A stretch of DNA of 64,000 nucleotides from Spiroplasma cantharicola (GTDB lineage: Bacteria > Bacillota_I > Bacilli_A > Mycoplasmatales > Mycoplasmataceae): NCBI RefSeq assembly GCF_001281045.1, contig NZ_CP012622.1, positions 682,001 through 746,000 on the forward strand, read 5' to 3'. Positions within the stretch are counted from its first letter, which is position 1. Each line of letters opens with the position of its first letter. Positions 43,195 to 54,759 of the stretch are shown here, one piece after another. The notes beneath the pieces were generated by a model, which was given only the letters and a program-made list of their open reading frames with translations, searched no databases and was not told the DNA's origin. The position numbers and the translations under genes are program-made.

Positions 43195-43446
43195 GCTGTT
43201 AATTTGCTAATTTTATTAACAGCGCTAAGACTTATGTTGTTGTAAGCCCTCCCAAGTTTATAATAACTGCAGGGAAATATAATTATTATCATTTTTAATT
43301 AAGTCATTTATTTGAGATGTATATATACTTCAAATAAACTATGACAAATAAGATAATATAATATATTCCCTTTTTTTTATGAAAATTTTAATTAATATTA
43401 ATTTTTTCACTTAAAGCTCTATTTAAATAATAGAGCTTTTTTTAAT
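43195..43446 (+). ncRNA. Candidate structured non-coding RNA, about 250 nt
   Basis: No coding frame is present, but there is a promoter-like element at the left, a strong terminator at the right and extensive pairing between. A 5' hairpin GCTGTTAAT/ATTAACAGC spans 43195-43223. A long interrupted stem pairs GGGAA (43272-43276) with TTCCC (43366-43370), TATTATC (43284-43290) with GATAATA (43352-43358), GTCAT (43303-43307) with ATGAC (43341-43345), and TTATTTGA with TCAAATAA (43330-43337). The rod with internal bulges recalls 6S RNA, but no family consensus (tmRNA, RNase P, SRP) was recognised. Confidence 0.5.
43413..43439 (+). terminator. Strong rho-independent terminator of the candidate RNA
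   Basis: AAAGCTCTATT/AATAGAGCTTT, an 11-bp perfect stem with a 5-base loop and a T run on the plus strand. No protein gene precedes it on that strand, which is what points to an RNA gene. Confidence 0.8.
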
Positions 43447-43739
43447 TTAGTTACTAAACCTGTTAAGGTACATAATCATAATCAAAGAATATTATAAAAT
43501 TCAATAGAAAATAACATCTTTTATTGTATTCGCTATAAGTCAAAATATATTTTTACATTTCTTAAATGTAGTAGTTTCTTTTGACATAATTATTTTATTC
43601 CTTTTATTTTATTTTGCAACAAAAAAATAAAAAAATACCCTAAAAAGTGTTGATAAAACTAGCTTTAAAAAAAGAGAAATTTTAACTAAAATTACTGTTT
43701 AAATTGAATTTTTACAAAAATTACTAGTTTCAAACTCTT

Positions 43740-44135
43740 TTAGATTCTCCTATATTGGTAAACTAAAGAAAGTAGTTGAAGCTAAAACAATACACATTGC
43801 TAAAGTATCTTGAATATCTTTATTGGTTTTTAAGAAAAAGTATCTCGATGTAAATAACATAATTGAATAAAATAGGAATCCAATTATTAAAACTCCCAAT
43901 TGTTTAATAAGATCTTGTACTTTAATATCTATTAAAATCCATCTAAAGTTAGAGCTGGAATACCAATTAACATTACAACTTTGACAAATACTTTATCTCA
44001 CTCCTTATTTAAAACATTTTTTTAGTTAATATGAAACCTAAAAAATTACTGTTAAAGTTGAAAAAATGCTCCTCAAAATCCCCAGTCGCCTAATATCTAA
44101 CTAATTGTTTCTCCAATATTTGTTGATAATACATA
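43740..44135 (-). pseudogene. Decayed AEC-family transporter gene
   Basis: Fragments of an auxin-efflux-carrier-type permease can be followed in broken frames. ILGDWGFWGAFF comes first, then VKVVMLIGIPALTLDG ending in TAA, then in another frame IGFLFYSIMLFTSRYFFLK and LAMCIVLASTTFFSLPI ending in TAG. There is no start or ribosome site, at least two frameshifts, and a TAG where a TGG or TGA tryptophan is expected. A further fragment (43500-43600) may be its C-terminal half. Intact relatives have about 300-400 residues. It is not expected to make protein. Confidence 0.65.
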
Positions 44136-44260
44136 AATTTTATCTTTCTATTTTTTAAGTTTCGCATTAAAAAACTTATATATGTATCTTTGTTGTTACT
44201 TAATATTTTATGCTCAGGATAAAATATATTTCAGTTTATGAATAATTATTGTAAAATAAA

Positions 44261-44288
44261 AAACTTTTTCACATAAGTGAAAAAGTTT
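44261..44288. terminator. Terminator after phosphatase gene
   Basis: AAACTTTTTCAC/GTGAAAAAGTTT, a 12-bp perfect stem with a 4-base loop, 37 bases past the phosphatase stop on the minus strand. Confidence 0.75.
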
Positions 44289-44325
44289 CATAATAAATAT
44301 ATAATTTTCAATAAATATTAATCAA

Positions 44326-44772
44326 TTAAAAATTATATGGGAAATTAACTTCTAAAAATTTTTTTCAACCAGGATTTGGTGAATGATTAGGATAAATTTT
44401 TCAATATTTCTTTTGAGCTTCAAGATAAGAGCTAGCTTCTATAATTTTATTTCTTACTAAATACATAAAAACTATACTTGCACTTCTGTTAACACCTCAA
44501 ATACAATGAATATAAATTTTTTTATCTTTAATATTATTTTCAATTTGTTTTATGGCATCCAAAATTAGTGTTTCATCCATATCTTGAAAATTAGGATAAT
44601 CTTCAAAATTATATAAAATTCTATTATTTTTTTCATCAACTAATTTAATTTCATCCTTTTTGGGATTTTGCTCAAGAAAGATTTCCTGAGCACAACTCAA
44701 AACTAATTGTGCATCATTCGGAACACTGTGCATATCTCCAAGATATAAATTTTCTATTATTTTTTTACTCAT
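44326..44772 (-). CDS. Dual-specificity (DSP-type) protein phosphatase
   Basis: A 148-aa phosphatase with the Cys-based active site HCIWGVNRSAS (HCxxGxxRS), a preceding general-acid aspartate in the YNFEDYPN region and no other domain. Such DSP/tyrosine phosphatases remove phosphate from Tyr/Ser/Thr or from phosphorylated sugars or nucleotides. The ATG has a GGAAG site; a GTG one codon earlier is not needed. It overlaps the preceding gene by 8 bases. One TGA tryptophan sits inside the signature loop. Confidence 0.85.
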
Positions 44773-45280
44773 CACTTTTCTTCCTTTCTGAAATTCAAAA
44801 TGGTAAAAATTTTGAAAAAAATTCTTTTGCTGAATTTATGAATAAACAATCGAAATTAGTAACACTTTGATATTCTAAATTTTTATTTTTAGTTATAGTT
44901 ATACAAATATGTCTATCATTATCAATTACATTTTCTAATAATAAAATTGGACCCAATTGAATACTTGGCTTCATTTCTTTTAATCCCAAAATACTAGGAT
45001 TTTTTAGATATGGTTCAATTATTTTTTCACACTCTTCTTCTGTTTTACCATTTAGATCCAGATAATAACTCAATGAGTTTTGATTACTTGCTTTAATTAA
45101 TCAATTTCTCTCATCAAATACTATATATAAATTAATACTTCAATATTCATTATTGCGAAAATAAATTCTATATATTTGCTTTAATTCATTAAAGTCTTTC
45201 GGTTCATAGAATTCTATATCACTACAATTACCCTTAATTAATTCTAAATTTAACTGCTTTAAAAAATCTTTTATTTCCAT
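44765..45280 (-). CDS. Hypothetical protein paired with phosphatase
   Basis: A 171-aa soluble protein without signal peptide or membrane segment, of mixed alpha/beta character. No family was recognised. It overlaps the phosphatase start by 8 bases and must be co-translated, so it may be that enzyme's partner or substrate. A 41-base near-perfect palindrome lies 23 bases before its start codon. Confidence 0.7.
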
Positions 45281-45302
45281 AAATTTGTACCTCAATAAAA
45301 TT

Positions 45303-45343
45303 ATAAATAAAATAACTAGTATTTTACTAGTTATTTTATTTAT
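45303..45343. other. 19-bp perfect hairpin palindrome upstream of phosphatase pair
   Basis: Arms 45303-45321 and 45325-45343 are fully complementary with a 3-base loop, longer than any terminator nearby. It lies in the leader of the minus-strand gene pair rather than after a gene, so it could be an operator or an attenuator. The rest of 45281-45741 holds one weaker AAAAGTTT/AAACTTTT hairpin (about 45656-45677) and no gene. Confidence 0.5.
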
Positions 45344-45741
45344 AATTAAATTATTTTATATATAGTTAGGTAAAATACAAAATAATTGTTAAAAATATAG
45401 TGTTATGATTGCCCTTTTTTAATAAGATAGTAATTTATACTTTATATTTTGGGTAAATATTTATTATAAAAATTAGTTATCTTCTTTATTTTAAAAATAT
45501 ATATTAATTCAAATCTAAGTAATTATCAAATTCAAGGTATTTAAATATAGTTATTTGACCCTACCTATTAATGCAAGGCATTTTAATTTTATATCTTCAA
45601 AATAAAAAAGATAGAAATACAAACAAATCTAAAATGATTTTGATAAATATAAAAAAAGTTTAACAAAATTCAAACTTTTATACTAAATTTATTAGTTTTT
45701 TTCTGAAAATTCTTTAAAATAATAAGAAAGGAATGATGTAA

Positions 45742-46737
45742 ATGAATTATAAAAAAAGTTTAAAAAAATTGAAAAAATATCACTATAATTGATTGAATAT
45801 TACACTTATGATAATTCTTTTTCCTATTGTCATAATCTTATCAATTTTATGTTCAATTATGTTTGTACCCTATTTATTTAAATATACCCGAAAAGGAAAA
45901 TATAAAGGTATAGAATTTAATACTTATGAGCATCTGCTTTATGATCTAGAAGTTAAAAAAATTAATAATTTTAATATTAAAAAGGAGCAAATTAGAGAAT
46001 TTAAAATTGGAGCAACAAGTGAAGAAATAAGTGCTTTAATTGTTAAACATAAAAATTCTAAAAAATGAGTAATAGGTTTGCATGGCTTTAAAAGAAATAA
46101 ATATATGGGACTAAGAGGAGTTTTTCATCTCTATGAGCAAGGTTATAATATTATCTGTTTTGATGCTTTTGCCCACGGTTCAACTTATGGCAAATATTCT
46201 GATTTTGGGCTTACAAATGCAAAGGTATTAAATGAAGTTATTACTTGAGTTAAAAATTCTTTTGAAGTAGAAGAAATCGGAGTTTTTGGAACAAGTATGG
46301 GTGCTACAAGTGCAATGTTTTTTGCAAATAAATATTATGAAAAAAATAAAATAGATTGATTAATTGCAGACTGCCCATTTACTCAAGCAGTTCCACAAAT
46401 TAGATTCTTTTTACAAAAATATATGATTATACCTTGGTGACTGATGTCATTAGGTATAAATCGTAATTTCAGAAAATATGCAAAAATGAATATAAAAGAT
46501 GTCAATTTATTAAAGCAAGATAACATTATAAATGATCTTAAAATTCTATTTATTCATGGAAAAAAAGACGATTTTATTTTATATGATAATTCAGTGGTTT
46601 TATATCATTTAAAAAATTGAGTTGAAAAAGTAAAATTGAGTCAAATTAAATTATATGAAAATGCAAAGCATTCAAGTTCAATGCATAAAAATTTAGATGA
46701 CTATATAGACACAACTATTAAATTTATATCTAATTAA
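45742..46737 (+). CDS. Membrane-anchored alpha/beta hydrolase
   Basis: A 331-aa serine hydrolase. A basic N-terminus and one membrane helix (about 20-45) precede the alpha/beta-hydrolase domain: oxyanion HGFKRNK, nucleophile serine in GTSMGA, and a late histidine in AKHSSS. It resembles YqkD/BAAT-type esterases that act on acyl groups of lipids or small esters. It is monocistronic on the plus strand with an AAAGGA site and its own terminator. Eight TGA tryptophans confirm code 4. Confidence 0.87.
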
Positions 46738-46763
46738 GAAGTTTTTACAAAAGCTTCTTAATT
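46732..46763 (+). terminator. Terminator after alpha/beta hydrolase
   Basis: AATTAAGAAG/CTTCTTAATT, a 10-bp stem overlapping the stop codon, with a T run on the plus strand. Confidence 0.75.
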
Positions 46764-46788
46764 TTTTGTTAAGAGAATATAAAAAAGA

Positions 46789-46814
46789 AAAAAACTTCTA
46801 TAAAGAAGTTTTTT
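46789..46814 (-). terminator. Stem-loop terminator facing the S1-domain gene
   Basis: AAAAAACTTCT/AGAAGTTTTTT, an 11-bp perfect stem with a 4-base loop. It could end the minus-strand S1-protein transcript, about 120 bases after its stop. Confidence 0.6.
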
Positions 46815-46931
46815 AGCTATATCCATTAAAACTATATCATTAATAAATTATTTAGAAATTTAACATAAAGCAAGACAATTGTAATATTATTACTAAAACC
46901 AAAACCCTATTTAAATAAAAGCTAAATTATA

Positions 46932-47168
46932 TTATTTTGAAACTCTTTTTAATGATAACTTAGCTTGGTCTTTGCTTTCATCTACTGAAATAACATATCC
47001 ATCCATTTGTTGACCTACTGTTACATAGTCAGCTACGTTTGTTACGTAAGCGTCAGCAATTTCTGAAATATGAATAAGACCTTTGTAGATTTTACCATCG
47101 ATTTCAGCATCACAGAATGCTCCGAAATCAACAATTTTAGTAATAGTAATATTTACAATTGTACCCAT
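46932..47168 (-). CDS. S1 RNA-binding domain protein
   Basis: A 78-aa protein made of one S1 domain (IVDFGAFCDAEIDGKIYKG is the core strand pair; KLSLKRV ends it), resembling YabR/GSP13/CvfD-type translation and virulence regulators. It binds RNA or ribosomes in the cytoplasm. An AAAGGAG site precedes the start. It is monocistronic, between the alpha/beta hydrolase and a beta-glucoside operon. GC and codon use look slightly higher than its neighbours, as expected of an abundant conserved protein. Confidence 0.9.
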   Translation of the reverse strand: MGTIVNITITKIVDFGAFCDAEIDGKIYKGLIHISEIADAYVTNVADYVTVGQQMDGYVISVDESKDQAKLSLKRVSK

Positions 47169-47275
47169 GTTTCGTTCTCCTTTACAATTAATAATAAACT
47201 ATTTTTATACATAAAGATACCTATTATTAAATAAATTTAAAATAAATATTTTAGTGTGTAAAACTAGTAAAATTT

Positions 47276-48682
<1,407 letters not shown>

Positions 48683-48684
48683 TG

Positions 48685-51174
48685 TTATTTAACCGCCTTC
48701 ATTTTGATATCTTTTCTTCTTAAATAATCATTCTTAATTTGAGTTAATCCATAGTTTATATCTAATGAATGTATAGCACTAAAGTATTGATTATTAAGTT
48801 TAATTAAATCTGCAAAATTTAATTCTATTGCAAAATTATTAATATTTTGAGAAATTATATGCATAAATTCTTCTTGCTTATTGTTGAATCATTTTGATTT
48901 TTCTTTAAGTTTTTCTTTAAATGAATCAATTTCCTTTTGCATTATTTCTAACTTGTTATTTTTTTCAAAATTTTTAAAAGAATTATATAAAATTTCAATT
49001 TTTTCAATTTCTTCTGTTTTACGCATTTTTTTTAATTTTAATAAATATTTATTTTTTTGTACTTCATATTTTTCATTATACTTATCAAAAGTTGCTTCTT
49101 TTTTATTTAAAATAATTATTTCTTTTTCTAATTCCTTAATGTTTTTAAGTTCTTCTTTTGAAAAATAATTATTGGTTCTTAATAAGAAAACATCTAATTT
49201 TAAAAGTGCTTCTTTTTTTGTTATATTATTTTTTTGACAATAAGTGTAGACCAATAATTTATTTATTTTTCTAATTTCTTTTAACTCATCTGGTCTTTCT
49301 TTATATATTAATAGAGTTATAAGTGCGCTTGAAGCAAGTGTTATTAAAAGACATAATGAAAACATTGCCACATTAATACCGCCACCAGGAATATAACCTG
49401 TTATTGAAAATATTCCATATCCTCCTGGAACATGCAGTTTAACACCAATAATACCAGAAATCATTCCACCAATTGCTGCACCGATATTTCCTGCGATAAA
49501 TGGTTTTTGTTTTGGTAGGTTTATTCCATACAATATTGGTTCTGAAACTCCAATTAATCCTGCTGGAATATTTGCAATAGACATAGCTCTCAATTTTGCA
49601 TCTTTTGTTCTAATAATTAAACCAACTAAGGCTCCTACTTGTCCATAAACTCCATACATTAAACCTGGACTTAATAATTGAGGTATCTGTTGTTGAACTT
49701 GCACAGAAATTGGCATTGCAATAGCAATGTGAATTCCAAGTACAACAGCTGGTTGTCAAACAAATGAAAAGATAGCAACTCCAATTCCAAAAGGCAATAG
49801 TCCTATTTCATTAACAACATAACCTATTCCATATTCTACAAGACCTAGTGTTGGTCCTACAAAGAAAAATGTTGCACTTACAATTATAATAAAAGCAAGT
49901 GTGTGTCTAAAAATTATATCAACCATTGCTGGCATTCAAGTTCTGATTCATTTATCTAATCAATAATAACCAATCATTGCAGCTACACAAGGCAATATTG
50001 TATTTGCATATGCTTTAATACCAATTGATACATCTCCAATTTTAAATCATGTTCAAATTGGAGTAGCATTTTGAAATAAAAATGGATTAGCAATTACTAA
50101 ACATATTAGTAAACCCATTTGAGAATTACCGCCCAAATACCTAATTGTGTTATAACCAACAAATAATCCTAAGAATTTAAAGGCTACATCAGTTATAATA
50201 TAAAAATATTGACTAAAATGATCAATTTCTTCTAAAGAACCAGCAGGTCCAGGTTTAACTAAAACTCCTGCTTGAATTAAAATACTTTGCACAGCCATTA
50301 ACATTCCCACACCTATAAAAATTGGTAAATTTGGGACCATAACCCCTGCTAAAGATGCCATAGCTTTTTCTTTAAAAGATCTTTTTGCTTTTACTACACT
50401 ATTTTCTTTTGAAAAATTATTAGTTAGATTTGTAAATGATGCAAATACTTTTTGCACTTCTCCACCAATAATTATTTGAAGTTCTTCACCATTTCAATGA
50501 GTTCCCTTAACTAAATTTAATTTTTCTATACTTTCTAAATCAACTTTAGATTTATTTTTAATTATTAATCTAAAACGTGTCATACAATTATAAAACTTTG
50601 AATAATTTGCAGATGTTCCCACAAATTTATATATATCTTCTGCTGTTTTATCGTATTTATTTATAGAAATAAGAGCATCAATATTTTTTAAAATATCTTT
50701 TTGATTTTCTAAATAAAAATAACCAATCTCATCTCCTCTTTTTACATTTTTAATATTATCTTTTAAAATAAATTTTCAATTATCTTCTAAACTCTCTTCA
50801 ATTACTATTGGTGTAGAAATTTGAAGTTTATTTTCTTTTATCATATTAAAATTAACTTCAACAAGTTTGTCATTCAAAGAGACTTGCTTATTTACTTCTG
50901 TAAAAATTTTAAAAGGTTTCCCCTTTAGATTAACAGTATCCAAACCTATATGAATAAGAACGTTTGGACCGTTTTTACATTTTAAAAACATTGCATGTTT
51001 TGTATCAAAAATCATATTAATATTTGCTTCTTCAAATGGTGAGTAGAAAACATTTGAATCAGGTTCAATATAAATTCCATCACCTAGCATTTTTTCACTA
51101 AAGACACCATCATTTAATTTTTCAATTTTGAAAATTTTTCCATCACATGGTGCATAAAATTTTATTTTTTCCAT
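48685..51174 (-). CDS. Beta-glucoside-type PTS EIIABC with C-terminal coiled-coil extension, second copy
   Basis: An 829-aa permease built like its paralogue at 21-23.5 kb: EIIA first (histidine in VLIHIGLDTV), EIIB (cysteine in FYNCMTRFRL), EIIC (GVSEPILYGINLP), then a Lys/Glu-rich coiled tail of about 195 residues (about 630-829). Both copies share WNGEELQIIIGGEV at the B/C junction. A GGGAGGT site precedes the start. It is flanked by its RpiR regulator upstream and the glucosidase downstream. Confidence 0.9.
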
Positions 51175-51253
51175 ATTACCTCCCAGAAGTATTATCTCTA
51201 AAAAGAAAATTAAAGAAAGACTCTTGGTGATTTTTTCATTTAGATTAATTTAA

Positions 51254-51979
51254 TTAAAGTAAATTAAGAGCTTCATTAAAAAATGCTAGTATATAACTCA
51301 TTGAAATATTTCTATAGATATAACTACTTGGAAAACTTTTTAAGTCTAAAATAAATATATCTTTATAAGTTTGAAGTTTATATTTTTGTGAATTTGAACA
51401 AAATATAAAAATGTTTTTATTTACTTCTTTAAGTTTTTCATAAATTTTGATTAGTATCTCATTACCTTGACCAGCAAAAAAAAGTAAAATACTATCATTT
51501 TGATTAATTTTTTCAATATAGTTGTAAAATAAATAATCATTTACTATATTAATAGTATTAATATTATTTAAATTAAATATCTCTACAATTAAGTTTGAAT
51601 AATATTTTAATTGATTAGAACTTAAAATATAAACTTTGCCATCTTTAATTTTATTAAAGATTTCAAAAACTTTTTTCTTAATTTCATCAAAAATATTTAT
51701 TTCTTTATCCATATTTGTTGCATGAGAAAATTTAAAATTAGCATCTACTTGTTCAGCTAATTCAAATTTTAATAATGAAATTAATTCTCTGTAACCTTTT
51801 AAATTAAGTTTTTTTGAGAATACTGTCAATAAGCTTTCAGATACATGTATAGTATCTGCAAATTCTTTTATAGATAAAAAATTTTTATTAATATACATTT
51901 CCACTAATTTTTTTGCAATTAATGTGTCATTCTTATTATCATTGTTCTGTGTTATCTTAGTTAATTTATCAAAAATCAT
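51254..51979 (-). CDS. RpiR/MurR-family transcriptional regulator
   Basis: A 241-aa regulator with a helix-turn-helix (about 1-85, SESLLTVFSKKLNLKGY) and a degenerate SIS-like domain. The start is the ATG with an AAAAGG site. It resembles the regulator of the first beta-glucoside operon (23.6-24.4 kb) and heads the second one, which it probably controls. An AATTAG/CTAATT inverted repeat (52032-52049) precedes it. Confidence 0.87.
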   Translation of the reverse strand: MIFDKLTKITQNNDNKNDTLIAKKLVEMYINKNFLSIKEFADTIHVSESLLTVFSKKLNLKGYRELISLLKFELAEQVDANFKFSHATNMDKEINIFDEIKKKVFEIFNKIKDGKVYILSSNQLKYYSNLIVEIFNLNNINTINIVNDYLFYNYIEKINQNDSILLFFAGQGNEILIKIYEKLKEVNKNIFIFCSNSQKYKLQTYKDIFILDLKSFPSSYIYRNISMSYILAFFNEALNLL

Positions 51980-52071
51980 GTTTTCCTTTTCTAAATTTTT
52001 TCTAAAAAAATTTATAAAATAAATATATACCAATTAGTTGTTGCTAATTATATTAATCTATTCAAATAAAA

Positions 52072-52095
52072 AAACAAGATAATAATATCTTGTTT
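52072..52095 (-). terminator. Terminator after secreted-protein gene
   Basis: A 10-bp stem AAACAAGATA/TATCTTGTTT with a 4-base loop and A/T runs, about 50 bases past the secreted-protein stop on the minus strand. Confidence 0.65.
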
Positions 52096-52143
52096 TTTTA
52101 TTTAAAAATAATTTACCTTTATACTTAATATTAAAAAAACATT

Positions 52144-53130
52144 TTATCTTTTTAATGCTACCTTCAAAGAGACTTCAAAATTTCCCTTAAAAGTGTCAGA
52201 TTTATATTTTCTAATAAGTCTACTATTTCCTAAAGGGCCTGGGCTTGGAAATACTGTTAATCAACTTAGACCTAAAACATTTGTCTCTACACCTGGTTTA
52301 TCTTTCATTAATCTAACTGCTATCATCGTGTTATAAGTATCTTCTAAAAATACTCTGTCGTCAGTTTTATAAAGCATTGCATCAATAATATATTCTTCCT
52401 TTGTTTTAATATTTGTTAAAGACCAATATGGTTTTACAATTTTTAATTTTTCTTTTGGATTTTTATTAAAATAATTTTTATACTCGCTTAATGTTTTCAC
52501 ATACATTGTTTGAGAATCATTCTCACCTAAATCCAAATCTAGATTAAATATATCATTATTAGAAAACTTTATTAAATCTAGAACTTCATATTCAGTAATA
52601 ATAAAGAAATCGCTTAGAATTTGTCAAGATGTAAAATATTGATTTTCCTCATATCCAGAGAGAGATACATTTTTATATTCAATATTATCAATTATAAAAT
52701 CACCAATAAAATCAATTTTATATTGGGCGTCAACTTTATCATAGATATAAAAATTTAATTTTTGAATTTCTACATTATCTGAAATTAATAATTTTTTATA
52801 AAAATTATTATCAATATTTTCACCTGAACTATCTAATGCTCCAAACTTTGCTTCTAATTGTTCAATATTTAATTCCACAATATTATTTTCTTTTTTATAC
52901 TCTTGTCATTTAACTAAACTTTGTTGCATTTCTTTTTTTCTATCATAACTTTTATTTGGCAAAAGTTCATTTTTATTATCTACTTCAAAATTTGAAGTAG
53001 ATATTTTTATTGAAAATTTATCATCTACTGATAGAAGATTTTCATTATTTTTTATAGTAAAAGCACTAATTTGATTTACAGATCCCAATGTTAAGGAAAA
53101 TACAGTTAAACTATTTAAAAGTTTTTTCAT
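52144..53130 (-). CDS. Secreted or surface protein of unknown function
   Basis: A 328-aa protein with an N-terminal signal peptide (MKKLLNSLTVFSLTLG, cleavage plausible near the ISA at about residue 23) and no lipobox cysteine. The rest is hydrophilic and rich in Asn, Asp, Lys and Tyr. Four TGA tryptophans lie within. An AAAGGAT site supports the chosen ATG. It is monocistronic with a terminator. No family was recognised. Confidence 0.72.
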
Positions 53131-53311
53131 TTTTTTATAAAATCCTTTCCTTCTTAAACCCACCCTCACCCAATTAATTTTTAATTTAATTATAGATATA
53201 TTTTATAATAAATGCATAAAATTAACTGTTTTTTAATATTTGTGAATAATAATTTTTTGATTTTACTTTAATAAATTTAAAGCTATTCCATATTAAATGT
53301 CTAAAAAATAT

Positions 53312-53353
53312 AAAAAATCCTATACACTCTTTTCAAATGTCATAGGATTTTTT
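53312..53353 (-). terminator. Terminator downstream of decayed ABC gene
   Basis: AAAAAATCCTAT/ATAGGATTTTTT, a 12-bp perfect stem with an 18-base loop, after the end of the decayed ATPase gene. Confidence 0.7.
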
Positions 53354-53409
53354 GTTGTATTATTGGTAATCATAAAATTAATATTAACATAAGTTTTTAT
53401 TATTAATTT

Positions 53410-54136
53410 TTAACCTTTCCTACTTTTTAATGCTTTATGAATTGATTCCATATTTATAGGCAATTTTATAAGATTCATCAATGGCAAATTATTTTTAATT
53501 AAATATAGAAATAAATAATTAATTTGACGATAAGTTTCAGCAGCAATAACTAGTGAATTTTCATTGTTATCATATTTAAATGATTTAATATTTTCTTATA
53601 ATAAATACTTTCTAAAGGATTCAACGTCAAAAGAATCCTTAATAAATATTTTATATTTAGAATAGACTCCCAATTTATCCTTAGAGCCTTCAAATATTTT
53701 TAATCCAGTTTCTAAAATTACATATTCATCAATAATATCTGAAATTTCATCAATGTTATGAACAGTTATAATTACAGTTTTACCTTGTTTCTTGTAATCT
53801 ATTAATAAGTTCTTAACTTTATTTCTTCAACAATATTAATAAATCTGCTTCAAGATTAAATGCCTTGATAATTTGATCTTTAGTATATTCTCCACCACTG
53901 CTAAAAATTTCATTCAAAAAATAGTTTTGTTCAATATAAAGTGTTTTAAATTTATTTATTAGTAACCCTTTATAATCATTTTCAATTCCTAAAATTGCTT
54001 TGGCAAAACTGGTTTTGCCACTTCCATTATTTCCAATTAGCCCAATTACTTGATTATTATTATCTATCAATAATTTTTCTATTTCAAACAAAAATTGATC
54101 TTTTTTTTCTAATTTAAAATTTTTTATTTGTATCAT
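53410..54136 (-). pseudogene. Inactivated ABC ATPase gene lacking Walker B
   Basis: The first 105 codons read as an ATPase of ABC-F or exporter type: Walker A GNNGSGKT at about residues 35-42, YIEQNY (Q-loop) and SSGGEYTK as signature. The frame then stops just after LLIL, where DEPT should follow. In another frame the protein resumes at NKVKNLLIDYKKQGKTVIIT with the switch region TVHN, then meets a TAA. A small out-of-frame deletion has removed Walker B. It cannot make an active ATPase. Confidence 0.75.
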
Positions 54137-54180
54137 ATAATAATCTTCCTTTTAAAAAATAAGCTATATTTACCTGCTAA

Positions 54181-54714
54181 TTAATTATTATCAAAATAAT
54201 TTTTAAAGTATTGTGTAACTTTATTAATATCTAAATTTTTAGGTTTTCATTTATTTGCTTGATTTAATACCATAAAATTTTGTTTATATCATTTTAATAA
54301 ACTATTGTAGTCCTTTATCGTGAAACTTTTTAATTTTAAACTACTATTTTCTAAATAAATTTGTGATATTTTATATCAAGTTAATTTTGTATTATAGGGT
54401 AAAAAATCTTTCAATTCTCATTGAATTATACATTCAAGTATTAAAAAGTAATCAGTTTCCACTTGGTGAAATGAGTTATTAAGTGAATAAAAAGAATGAA
54501 AAGAATTAACATAATAACCCCTTTTATCCATCTCATTTTTTCAGTTGAAAATAAGTAAATTAAAATAATTTCTTCCTAAATCTAAAAATGGTTGCATAGC
54601 TTTATTATTGGGTTTTAAATTTAAACAATAGTCATGCATGCCAAACTCTTTTCTTAATGCTGTTAATGTTATATCTGGTGCATATTTATAAATCTCATAA
54701 GGAATAATTCTCAT
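54181..54714 (-). CDS. Hypothetical protein with many TGA tryptophans
   Basis: A 177-aa soluble protein (opening MRIIPYEIYKYAPDITLTAL), with five TGA tryptophans, no signal or membrane segment. The mid-region has many aromatic residues. It ends 45 bases before the decayed ATPase. No family was recognised. No clear ribosome site is present, although GGAAT lies a few codons inside; confidence is limited. Confidence 0.5.
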
Positions 54715-54759
54715 AAAATATTTTCTCTTCTCTATAATTAAAAAAATTTTAACACTTAA

